A DNA stretch of 64,000 nucleotides from Cornus controversa (lineage: Eukaryota > Streptophyta > Magnoliopsida > Cornales > Cornaceae): contig CM048851.1 of NCBI GenBank assembly GCA_026545225.1, positions 35,983,956 through 36,047,955 of the forward strand, written 5' to 3'. The notes below the pieces were generated by a model. It had not been told where the DNA came from and did not search any database. It saw nothing but the letters and a program-made list of their open reading frames with translations. Shown piece by piece: positions 47,116-57,577 of this stretch. The position numbers and the translations under genes are program-made. Position 1 is the stretch's first letter. Each line of letters opens with the position of its first letter.

Positions 47116-47337
47116 GTTCGGTGGTTTGATTTTTACTTTTTCTATCGTTACTCCAACGTTTCATTATTCTTAGTCTGTAATGTGTAACCTATATGGCGGT
47201 TAATGCTACGGTAATATAGTGTAGAAGCAAAAGATACATGTCCCATTTCAAAGCAAACACATAGGTCCAACATTTACTGAAAGAGAAATGGTTTGCTCCC
47301 TGATTCGCGCACAGCCCAGCAAGAGATACAGGGCTTG

Positions 47338-47510
47338 TGGGCCGTTACTGAAAATAAGTGGAGGCCCAAAGGTACCTGGCTTAAGCCTCAATATTGTGGC
47401 CTGTAATGAATGAGCGACCCATCCTCCATCAGATATCTAATTCCACCATCTGCAACATTTTTTCTTTTATTTCCACAGTCAACTTTTTTGTTATAATTCA
47501 AGGAGGCCCA
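47338..47510. promoter_or_regulatory. RPA43: Cluster of site II (TGGGCC) elements upstream of RPA43
   Basis: TGGGCC at 47338-47343 and its complement GGCCCA at 47363-47368 and 47505-47510. These TCP-binding site II elements are enriched in promoters of plant ribosomal and ribosome-biogenesis genes, which fits the downstream Pol I subunit. Confidence 0.6.
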
Positions 47511-47862
47511 AAGAGCCTGAACCCTAAAGGTCCAAAACCCAACGAAGGACCCAGCTCGGCAACAACTCTCATAGGTTCGCTCTCTCTCTCTCTCCACAGC
47601 ACGTTCATCTCTTGTCGCCGATAGCAGACGGCAGATCCGTCCTCATTCTATATCAGTCTCACACAAGTGAAGCCCAGGTCAGCACTACGAACATATGTAT
47701 GTATACGTGAATACATATAGATATATGTAGATTATTTTATATGTATTGTAAGTACGCATTATATCACTGGAAGTTGTTTTTGGTAATATATCGACTTTCT
47801 GAAATTTGTGCGTGCTGCTGATAGAAGTTCTTATTGTTTCTCTTTTCGCACTATAGCTAAGC

Positions 47863-47880
47863 AGGGTTTATCTAGGGTTT
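47863..47880. promoter_or_regulatory. RPA43: Telo-box pair in the RPA43 leader/promoter
   Basis: AGGGTTTATCTAGGGTTT contains two telo-box units (complement AAACCCTA), 64-81 bp before the start codon. Telo-box plus site II is the known cis-signature of plant translation and ribosome-biogenesis genes. Confidence 0.6.
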
Positions 47881-47943
47881 CGCTACTGTTGAACGAAACC
47901 CTGAACTCCAAACCTGAGGAGCACCTACTTTTGTGAATAATCA

Positions 47944-50900
47944 ATGGAGGGATTGAAGGTATCTCGTGCGAATTTGGTGGTTTACGTACACCCATCGAAG
48001 TCTAAGAAGGTCTCTGAAGCCATCCTTCGGGAACTCGGTTGTTTGCTTTTCAAGTAATTGTCTCCTTACCCTCTCTTTCTTCTTTTAATGCCTCAAATGA
48101 TTCTGTCAGGTGTATTACGTGGATATATGTATGTAAATATACACATACGCACTTACAGACACATGAAATTTTGATGAATGCACACACTTAGTTGGGCATT
48201 CTTGTGAGGGGTTCGGATATGTAAAGTCTTATTTGCTTGTTAGTTCCTACTTTGTAGAGAATAAATTAATGAGCATGCAGTGATTCATTTTGTTGGGGTC
48301 CTCCTCCTAACAACCCAAGAGAGGTTTGAAGTGATAAAAACACACACAGAAATCCTTTGCTGAAAGCTTTATATACGTGATACCACAACTATCTTAGATA
48401 ACTACCACATGACTAGAAAGCACTAATTTATAATCCATGAACAATATACATGAGTTGTCCAATAACCAACAATCCCTTAGCGGAACACGGACACTAATTA
48501 CATCATTATACCTGCACGGTGTGGCATTTGAATTTATATTAGCACATTATGTGGAAATTGAGCGAATCAGTGGGATGTGAATAATTCATATTCCTTTGAT
48601 TGTTTTGATAGATTCTGAATGGGTTTTATGGTCTTATTCGTATACAGGGGTTTTACGGTTTATTAGTAAATATAGTTGGTATTAGTTTTATTTGGTGCAT
48701 GCGGTGATGTTTCCTTATTACATTACCAATTTGTAACATTGTAACTTGTGATCCATGTTCTTATTGTTGTTAGTTGACATTGGTTGTCATTAATGATCAA
48801 ATTATGATGGGTCGGGGGTTGGTTTGCTAATGGTGTGAATGAAACTGTACCATAATTCTAACCTGTACGGACGGCCCAGTGGTAAGGGGTTAAACTGGGG
48901 GCGAACTTTAAATTCGAACGTTCGGAGTTTGACTCTCACAAGGCGCAAAATCACCCAGGCTTAACCGATATGTGTGGTTTACGAGTAATTGCACATATCC
49001 AAAATTTACCTTATTGAAACCTTGTACCAGAGGTTATCAGGTTGGAAGGATTCTTTGTTATATATATAAAAGAAAGAGAAGAAACTGTATCATAATTCCT
49101 CTGGTGCATACATCACATGAATTAATTATTATTATTTTTGTATTTGTATTTGTTATACAATACGCTTTACCATTAACCACAAATATTATATGATCCACAG
49201 AATGTCATTGGAGAAACTTTTTGCGCTTGCATTTAAAGTATGTTAGAGATGTACCAAGGTACTGTTTGGTTGCACTTAAAAAAAGTTCTTATTTGTTGTC
49301 AGGGTCACTGATTTTTGGCTGCATTGAAATCATTAAAATTAAGATCTTGATGCTGAAGCTTTCAAAACTTTTACATTTCTAATTTCTTATATCTTCTCTG
49401 CTCAATAAATGGAACATATATCATCAAACGGTTCCACATAAAATGCAGCAATAAATTCTTCTAGGGATCCTGATTAGCTGTGGCTGAGTGAATTAAACTC
49501 AGTCCTTGTATGGTGGACTTTGAAAATAGACCTGATTACTACATATTTGTCATCTGATCAGCCTGCCAATGTTCATACAGGGAACATTGTTTAATGCCAA
49601 AAATCTAGAAATTTTAAAATCATAAGTAAAGATAGTAATTAAAAATCAGGATTAAATGACTTTGACAGCTTTTGGAGCCAAACCAGGAGATAGCCTTCTG
49701 TAGGCCCTCTAGTTGTAATAAATAATAATCACAGCACCTTTTCTAAGTCCTGCATTCTTATTTTTCTTTTTTTCTCACCCTATCTTGCCTAAATCCACAA
49801 CTACATATACGCAAGTCTTATTTATAATTTTATATTATTCAATTTTTTTAAAAATAATAGCTAATTACTACACAGATTATAGCAATTATAAAATCAGAGT
49901 TGGTTTCTTACGTGAAAGTGAGCATCTGAAAAATTAATACATAGAGAGTATCAGTTCTAATACATCTCTTTTCTAACTTTTTGAAAATTTGAGCATTAGA
50001 TCTAATACATCTCTTTTCTAACTTCTTGAAAATTTGAGCATCAGATCTAGTTAGTTTTACATTTTTGCATTCATGACTTTGTTTTCTTTTTGGTATAGAA
50101 TTAAGAAGGTTTCTAGTTTGAATGTGTGCATTATTCCAATTTTGAATGTGAATTTCTTTAGTGCATTTCTGTAGGTGGTGTCCGGTTGATTAAAATCAGC
50201 AAGAATAAACTTAAACTACCAAGTACCAAAGGCTGTAGCTTAGTGGTACTTCATCACCTTCCAAAAGTGGAGGGTCAAGGGTTCAAGTCCTTGTAGGGAT
50301 AAAGTGGGTGTTTGAGTTTCAAGTTGGGAATAAAACTTAAAACTACTAAGAATGCGATAAAATATGGTTGTAATCAATACAGTTCCCTGTTTTCTGATGA
50401 AAACAGATTATGCACATGTTACTCATTGGCCATTGCTAATCTGGATTTTCCAACAGGGAATTAACTAAAACCATATTGAATTGAGTTTTATTTCGATATT
50501 TTTAAATAATATCAAGAAAAGTCAGGTCTAGATCCATCATTGAATTACTTTGGCCATAGTTGAGATTCATATATACTAAACACTGGGAGAAAAAGTTTGG
50601 CCATGTATATTCTCATTGCCTTCTATCTTATTCTTATTTTCTTACTGTAATTCCCCGTACAGGTTTAGTGAAACTTTTGATGGTGTTGTATTGGCTTATG
50701 ATGTTGACATCCTCGGTGATGTGGCAAAGATTCTTCCTGGGATTCATCCTTATTTTGGCGTGAAGTTAAAAGCAAAACTATTGCTTTTTAATCCAAAGCC
50801 TGACATGCTTTTAGGTATTTTTTTCTGCAAATGTTATTATCTATTCAATGGCGTATCCACAAATATATATTCCATCATGAAACTTACATTATGTTGCTGT

Positions 50901-53900
50901 GGAGGTCATTTCTTCTAATCGAGTTAAAATCATACTGAAATTGTTGATGTGTTAGCACTTGTTTCAACTTCTTTTCCTCTCTCTCTTTCTCTGTGCGCGC
51001 GCGCGCGTGCGCATGTGTGTCAAAGAAATTCTTGGGGAAGGATCGAGCTTGCTCTTTGTTAGGAATTGATTTCAGTTGTCATGAAAATGTGCTCTATAAT
51101 TGTTCTAACCTTGTTGATTTTTCCTTTTTGAAATTCCACATGTTTTAGAAGGAAAGGTAGTGAAACTTGGCCAACAATCCATTCATGTAATTGTTCTTGG
51201 TTTTTCATCTGCAATCATAACAGAGGAAGACATTCGTGAAGAATTTGAATATAAAGTTGTAAGTACCTCTGAACTATTGAGTTCATATATTTGCTGATTT
51301 ATTGGGGTGGAAAGTGAATAAAAATTAAAGCACCACCTTACATACTTTATTTTGTTACAGAAACATGGTCAGGAAGTATTTGCCAGCACATCTCACAAGA
51401 AACACAGGATAAAATTTGGAACCGTAATACGTTTCTTAGTCAAGAGGTTATTTTATTTCCCTAAATTATATTTTCATATAATTGCAAATATAATGTTTCA
51501 TATTGCATACTCAAAACATTTTTCAAATGAAGTTCTCTCTCTCTCTCTTTCTCTCATACACACATCTATTCACTGATGTATATGGCTGAATGGGCTTACA
51601 GGTTGCATTAGAGTTATAGGGCTTGATATGTTGAAACTTCTAGAATACTTTTGTGAATTTGTTTGATTCTATTGGAAGACGGGGGATTAATGAACATCTG
51701 AATTATTTTATGTATCCTTTTGTCCATTAAAACTCCATCCTAGAGAAGGATTTTATTATTATTTTTATGAGAAGACCAACATTAACGATTTTTTATTTGA
51801 TTGACTTTCAATTAAAGGATAGCAGCCTTTGACTTTCAGAGAGTTGTCATAGTTTGCACATATCATTTAGGAAGAAGAATTCCCAAATAGCCTAATTGAA
51901 GCACATTTTTTAGTGGGCATAGCAGGGCCGGTTGAATTGCATGTGATGAAGGACTATTCTTCTCGACTAAATCTTGCTAATTATGTGATACTACCCATTG
52001 TGCGAAGAATATTTTTTGTCATTATCTATCTATATATATATATATTGCTGACCTGATGGGTACCCCCAACTTTCGGGTGGGACTAATCCCCTGGGCATGC
52101 ATCAGGTGACAATGCCGCATGCCAATTTTAGTCCTGGGAAAATCCTTGTGAGTCTGGCCCTAAGGGGAGGGGGGAATTGAATCCAAGACCTTTGCTTTCT
52201 CAAGCTAGATACTTGGCCAATCATTTTGCCCTTTGGAGTTTGCTTTGTATATTCATTAACTTGTACTAAAAAGGTTTGAGAACAATATGTGTGTGTGTGT
52301 GTGTGTCCTAGCAATTAGTTAAATTACTAAAATTGTGAGAAAAGGTTTGTTTACTGGGAACTGTTTCTGTTTTTCATTTATCAATAATGTAATTTTTCCT
52401 TCTTCCCGAAAAAGATGTTACGTTATTCTTTTCGTGTTCTATCAAAAAGTGTGTTCTTTTGTGATATTAGTTTGATCATCTAAGATTTGCTCAGGTTTCT
52501 GTTTTTGCTCCATTATATTGATATAATAAGAGCCATAATTTAGTTGGCATACTTTACATGCTGTTATAAGTGATTCATTTCACCAATAATTATTGCATCA
52601 ATTTTACCAGCTGTGTTGTTCTTCGGTTGCTGCAATGTATCAAGTGGTATCTGTACTCTTTTAAGTTGTGTGATGTTGATTGTTCAACAATTTTAAAATT
52701 AACGTACCTTGCATAACCAAGAAAATTTTCTGATGCAACCTTTATTCAATTTCACATAATGGTCGAGGTGATCTATCTTCTTGCTTTCATTCCTTCTCTG
52801 TTCCCATTGACCAAAAAAGTTATATTACTCTGTTTTGAGCAAGTCAAAGCTCTTGATGGAAAGCTCACGGTTCTGCAAAATTATGAGACACATTCCTGAC
52901 ATTAATAGAAAAAGCTGATCATCTATTTGCTGTCTCTTGACTAAGAGAATATCTAGTTCCAATAGGCCGTTTAGGGGTGCAACTCGGGCAGGTTGGAGGT
53001 ACAATTCGGGCTCAACCCGACATATGAAATGTTCTTCAACCCTAACCTAAGCTTAACCCAACCTTCAACCCGAGCTAACCAACCCAAGCCCAACCCATTC
53101 TTAAATTTTTCAGCTCGGGTTAAATTCGGGCCTGCAACTCGGGTTATAATTCGGGTTGTCAAACTGACTTTATCATCTAAAAACCACACCTACTTTATGT
53201 GACTTGTCGATTACTTTCTCATTCTTTTATGTGCAAGCACATCATCTACAACTAGGCATAATTACTATAAAGACTAAAAGTTGAACAACCTTTACTTTTT
53301 CATACCTAAAATAATTGAAGATTAGACTTCGGTTTCGGGTTGGGCTCGGGCTGCTGGCACCTCAACCCAAGCCCAACCCTAATCAAGTTTGGGTTGAGAT
53401 TTTTCAACTAGGTCCAACTCTAATTGTGATGTGAAAATGGTTGCCCCAAGCCTGTGAAAAATTGGGCTGGGCTCGGGTTGGGTTCGAGTTGGCCCCCCCC
53501 AAATTGCACCCCTACTTTGGTTGCCTTCGGAATCCTATCAGGACAACACCTTGTTCTTACTTTCAATAGTATTGAGCTCACACTAGAGTTGAAATGTACC
53601 ATTTAATATATGCAAACGAAAATGGTGAGCACGTGCTAGGTCATTGTGGCATTTTCTATTTTTTATTATTTTGACAGATTGAAAATTCCTTGTGCTTGGC
53701 CATCCATACCCACTGCAATTAGGTGCCTCTTAGGAGGTACAGTTTATTTGTGGCGCAAGGCTGATGCTTCTTTTATACTTGATCTGAATGTTTTTCTTAT
53801 CTTCCTCACCTAATCTGATAGACAAATATCATCATAAAATTGACGACAAATGTGATATGGTGATTACTTGTTTATTCACTGTAAAATTATAAGCCAAATA

Positions 53901-54660
53901 TTGTTAACTATTTGTTGAATTGAGAGACAGCTTTATTGGTCATCAACCAATGTCCTTTTGGCTGTCAAGATCAGACTGTGTATTGACTCCAATGCCCCCT
54001 CCCTATCCCACTCCCCTAAATATGAGGAAATACGTTAATGTCTGCTTAGGAATTAGCATAGTTCCAAAGTGTCGGTTGTTTTGTGTTGTTTGCACTGTGT
54101 GTGGGTGTATCAATCGGTGAAACCAAAGTTCCATGTTTCATGCTTCCCCCATTCTATCCTATAATAATAATCCTCCGCCCACATTATAAAATTAAAAGAA
54201 TCCTATTTTGAATTTATGGATCACATGACCTGATATGGAACTCTCCTTGCAGTTTTGATGAAGAGATACTCCATATCACGGGATCTTTGGTTCCAGTTCA
54301 CACTGGAAGCGTTCATTGGTTGGATAAAAATTTGGAAGATCGGATACACGGCAACAGGTTCTAATCTGTGAACTGAATCATGCATATTGAAAAAAAAATG
54401 TTTATTAATTTAGAATGTGACCACTTAGCACAAGGAATATTCTGAAAACACTACCTGCAATCAAACTAAAGGAAAGCCTTGATCGATATGATATTTTCTT
54501 AATTGAACAATTTTGTAGGACTAATAAGAAGCGGAGAGAAAGTGAGGGAAGAGTGGAAATGGAGGAGCATGATAAAGTAATTAGTCACGGGGAAGCGTCT
54601 TCCTTGATCATCAACCGTCGGACTAAGAAGTCAAAGAGACGGAGTAGTGGTGATGATTGA
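47944..54660 (+). CDS. RPA43: DNA-directed RNA polymerase I subunit RPA43
   Basis: Six exons: 47944-48053, 50663-50814, 51149-51258, 51361-51446, 54253-54357, 54519-54660; all GT-AG, all phases close, 234 residues. Sequence: MEGLKVSRANLVVYVHPSKS, FSETFDGVVLAYDVDILGDV, ILPGIHPYFGVKLKAKLLLF (Rpb7-like N-terminal tip domain, to about residue 90), EGKVVKLGQQSIHVIVLGFS and FDEEILHITGSLVPVHTGS (OB-fold part), then a basic tail NRRTKKSKRRSSGDD that looks like a nuclear or nucleolar signal. RPA43 is the A43 stalk subunit of Pol I, needed for Rrn3-dependent initiation at 45S rRNA genes in the nucleolus. Introns 1 and 4 are long and hold SINEs and a hAT-like MITE. The ATG follows a telo-box leader. Confidence 0.9.
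48841..49098 (+). mobile_element. tRNA-derived SINE (family B) with 18-bp target duplication
   Basis: The 222-bp body 48859-49080 has a box A-like GGCCCAGTGGTAAGGGGTT near its start, a box B-like GGAGTTTGACTCTC, and an A/G-rich end (AAAAGAAAGAGAA). It is flanked by GAAACTGTACCATAATTC (48841-48858) and GAAACTGTATCATAATTC (49081-49098), one mismatch in 18. Confidence 0.85.
50204..50350 (+). mobile_element. tRNA-derived SINE (family A), second copy
   Basis: The body 50224-50328 (about 105 bp) has box A-like TGTAGCTTAGTGGTA and box B-like GGGTTCAAGTCCTT, with the same layout as the copy in ARF5 intron 11 (ACCAAAGGCT start, CCTTCCAAAAGTGGAGGG, TAGGGA). Flanks 50204-50223 and 50329-50350 share AATAAACTTAAACTACCAAG apart from two single-base length differences and one substitution. 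Confidence 0.8.
50992..51020. repeat. Alternating purine-pyrimidine (GC)n/(GT)n tract
   Basis: TGTG(CG)n followed by TGCGCATGTGTGT directly after a CT run, in RPA43 intron 2. Such tracts can form Z-DNA. Confidence 0.7.
52044..52233 (-). mobile_element. Probable SINE (family C), minus strand
   Basis: On the minus strand: GGCAAAATGATTGGCCAAGT, box A-like TGGCCAAGTATCTAG, box B-like TTGGATTCAATTCCCC, CAGACTCACAAGGATTTTCC and an (AT)n end. Layout resembles tRNA-derived SINEs; no convincing target duplication. Located in RPA43 intron 4. Confidence 0.55.
52972..53514. mobile_element. hAT-like MITE in RPA43 intron 4
   Basis: The ends TAGGGGTGCAACTCGGG and, on the other strand, TAGGGGTGCAATTTGGG form 17-bp inverted repeats with two transitions. 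The interior is dense in CGGGTTGGGC/GCCCAACCC words in both orientations, a common subterminal pattern of plant hAT MITEs. No transposase and no clear 8-bp target duplication. Confidence 0.65.
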
Positions 54661-55560
54661 AGACTGCTGCAGAGTCAGATGCTTCTAACACCCTCTCTTT
54701 TCTTGGTAAACTATCTCTGCTTTCGTGGTATCAATGTTATGCTCTTTAATGTATGGAATTTGTTGGTTTATATGGAGCCTTGGTTATTTTGCCTCCACCT
54801 TCTAACTGTCCGTCTTGCCATCTGTTATGAACAAAATTCTTTTGGTCCTTTTGGCTGTTCATATTAAACTTGAATTTGTGGAAATGAACTTTGTATCTGA
54901 CTTCTGCTGGGTAAATCCTTTTTTATGCTTTCTATCAAACAATTTAGATTGTTCATAATAATTAAGAAATGTTGAGGTGCTGGAGTGTGCCCTTTCTATC
55001 TGTTGATGTTTGGACTATTTCTAATTATATTGTTAATTGAAGACCTTGAAGTATGATTGCAACATTGAGAACACTTGTCGAGAAAAATCTTTTTCTGGGA
55101 AAGAATTTAAACTTGTTTGAAATATGTGTTTGTATCCCAGGAAACCTTTTGGATTCTTTTCAGAAATGCTTTAGAAAAGAAATATATTCTCTTGGGTTAT
55201 TATTGGAAATAACTTCACACGAAATCTCCCAAAGTATTATTTTTGTATTAAAAAAAATCAGAAAAGGAGAGTAGGAGACATTAAAAAAAATAATTAATAA
55301 AGGAGGTTACCACTACAGAACTGCACTAGAAAGGCATGAGAGTGATTTTTAAGTTTATAGCCTTTTTCTATTTTTACAAATTTAATTTACAAATTGGACA
55401 TCTCAACAACCTTGCAAACAACGTACCGTGGTTCATAGATATTGGTTCCATGGATATCAGCTTCATATGTTTTCCTAATACTTATTTGTTTTGACATTGT
55501 TTTTATTAACTTTTCTTTTTTAATTGTTCAATAATCTTCAAACAACTGTCTGGAGTCATA
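54661..55560 (+). other. RPA43 3' UTR and downstream intergenic
   Basis: Probable 3' UTR after the TGA at 54658-54660, then AT-rich sequence. The ORFs at 54679-54867 and 55053-55274 have no motif. Nothing else seen. Confidence 0.55.
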
Positions 55561-55578
55561 TATATATATACACACACA

Positions 55579-55804
55579 CATATTCTTATGTTTTCTATTG
55601 TTGATTTTCATAGTTTATTGTTTCCACTCCCGGAAAGTGTGGTTATACCATCACTTTATATTATAGGAGCCTGTAATTTTTCTTATATATATATATACAT
55701 ATTCTTATGTTTTCTATTGTTGATTTTCATAGTGTATTGTTTCCACTCCCGGAAAGTGTGGTTATACCATCACTTTATATTATAGGAGCCTGTAATTTTT
55801 CTTA
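55579..55804 (+). repeat. 119-bp tandem duplication, nearly identical
   Basis: CATATTCTTATGTTTTCTAT starts at 55579 and 55698. The copies share GTTTCCACTCCCGGAAAGTG and ATAGGAGCCTGTAATTTTTC and differ by about one base outside the AT run at the join, so the event looks recent. Confidence 0.95.
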
Positions 55805-55910
55805 AAGAAAAGCTTTTGTAACATTATATATATCTGGTGACTCTATTATTCTTTATGAAATAGCAAAAGTTCTTGTACTTTTCAGGGAAAAAGAAAGAAC
55901 ATTCTCTCAA

Positions 55911-56553
55911 CTGCTTCCTTCTATTTACTGAAGTTGAATTAACTGTACTGTTATTAGTGACTGACAAAATATTACTGAAGAGGAAAATCAAAATACATGC
56001 CTACTACGGGTAGGGATGGGATGGTATTCTCAAAATCAGAGAATATTCTGCAATAGTCAGCCTGATTCTAATTGGGATGAGAATTGGTTCTAAGTACTCC
56101 CACCCTACACTGTCTATGGTATGTATAAGGACTTCTTTGTAATTAATCTGTAATGACGTTTATTGTAATTGCTCTTAACCTGTAAGGCCAACATACTGTA
56201 TACAGATCTCTCCATTCTGTTAAATATTAACTGCTTCCTTCTATTTACTGGAGTTGATTTAGGTGTCCTGTTACTGGTGACTGAGAAACTATTACTGCAG
56301 AGGAAAACCTAAAATATGCCTCCTACTAGTAGGGATGGGATGGTATTCCCAAAATCAGAGATTATTCTGCAATAGTCAACCTGACTCTAATTGGGACAAG
56401 AATTGGTTCTAAGTACTCCTTCCACCCTACACTGTATATGTTAGATATAGGGACTTCTTTGTATTTAATCTGTGATGAGGTTTATTTTAGTTACTCTTAA
56501 CCTGTAAGGCCAACAAACTGTCTATGGATCTCTCCATTCTGTTAAATATTTAA
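55911..56553 (+). repeat. ~320-bp tandem duplication
   Basis: Copies 55911-56230 and 56231-56553 both start CTGCTTCCTTCTATTTACTG and share GTAGGGATGGGATGGTATTC, ATTGGTTCTAAGTACTCC, AACCTGTAAGGCCAACA and CTCTCCATTCTGTTAAATAT; similarity by eye is roughly 85-90%. A short third, partial echo (GGAATGGTATTCTTAAAACA) is at about 56694-56718. Non-coding. Confidence 0.9.
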
Positions 56554-57230
56554 TACAGAACTGGAATTATAAGATGTCACTTTAGTTGTTAGTAATGCGA
56601 ACGAGAGCCCATTGTTATACTAATATTATGCTGGTTTGTATGAAACAGCAGCCATGCCATAGCATCCTTTATTTAGCAGTACAGCATGGAAGGAATGGTA
56701 TTCTTAAAACAGAGTCTCACCTCAAAAGGAATAGATCACTCTATAAATATGGCCCAACCAGTCGTACAGGATGTATGGATTGTGAAACGATGTGATATGG
56801 GCAAGACTTTCCTCTAACCACTTGTCAGGCAGTTGTATTATATATCTGTTTTTCATATATTTACCATGGTTGCCTGGTTCTGGCCAGCTATTCCTTTCTG
56901 TCCCAACCTGCCTTTGTTTTCTCCGGCTGTAGAAAGAATTTGCTTTCTGGTAGTTTGGGTAAGAATGGTGTGTCCTGCAGTTTGGCCCATTTCCATCACT
57001 AACACCCACTATTGCTACTCTTTCCATTAATTGTTCACATCTAAAAATTGGATAGATACACAAATGGGGGCGAAAAGGTCACGTCCAACTTATTTCTTCA
57101 ATAAATATACCAGATTTAGTAATGCTTCATAGCGTAGGTGTCATGTATCCCACATGACACGTTGAAAAGTCAAATGAGTTTGGGCCAACGTGACAACCAC
57201 ATGGCCCTTTGAAAAGTCAAAATAAAACCC
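56554..57230. other. Intergenic, no gene recognised
   Basis: A minus-strand open frame of 113 codons (56722-57063) has no recognisable domain. A ~48-bp phrase with TTGAAAAGTCAAA occurs twice (about 57161 and 57210) just before the minisatellite. Confidence 0.4.
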
Positions 57231-57231
57231 T

Positions 57232-57577
57232 TACACCAGGTCACCAAAGTCTCGAGAGCAAGCATCTTGAGCACAATCAAAATCCTGATGTCACGCCAGT
57301 TCACCAAAGTCTCGAGAGTAAGCATCTCGATTACAATCAAAGCCCTGACGTCACGCCAGGCCGCCAAAGGCTATAGAGCATCCCTCTTGAGCACAAGCAA
57401 AACCTTGATGTCATGCCAGGTCATCAAATCCTTGAAAACATGCCTCTCGAGCACAAGCAAAATCCTGACGTCATGCCAAGTCATCAAAGTCTCGAGGGAA
57501 TGCCTCTTAAACACAATCAAAACCTTGACATCATGCTAGGTCACTAAAGTCTCAAGAGCACCCCTCTCGAGATTATT
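57232..57577 (+). repeat. 60-bp minisatellite, about 5.7 units
   Basis: Units of exactly 60 bp begin at 57241, 57301, 57361, 57421, 57481 and 57541. Consensus words are TCACCAAAGTCTCGAGAG, GAGCACAATCAAAA and CCTGACGTCATGCCAGG. The period is a whole number of codons, so one frame stays open for 90 residues. Units differ at 10-20 positions, with no length change. Confidence 0.95.

Larger units (their letters stand above)
48054..50662 (+). other. RPA43 intron 1
   Basis: A 2.6-kb GT-AG intron with two tRNA-derived SINEs (listed). Around 49950-50045 a phrase of about 50 bp (ATACATCTCTTTTCTAACTT with GAAAATTTGAGCAT) occurs twice. No coding sequence recognised. Confidence 0.65.

Noticed and set aside
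52964-53522. 8-bp target duplication for the hAT-like MITE
   Set aside because: The flanks AGGCCGTT and CTTTGGTT agree at too few positions to be called a duplication.
54679-55274. Small ORFs after RPA43 as an extra gene
   Set aside because: They lie in the probable 3' UTR and AT-rich downstream DNA with no motif.
55911-56553. The two 320-bp copies as a pair of LTRs
   Set aside because: They touch directly with no internal region, have no TG..CA ends, and no target duplication was seen.
57232-57577. 60-bp repeat array as a CRISPR array or a repeat protein gene
   Set aside because: Units are head to tail with no unique spacers, in a plant genome; the 90-residue open frame follows from the period being divisible by three.
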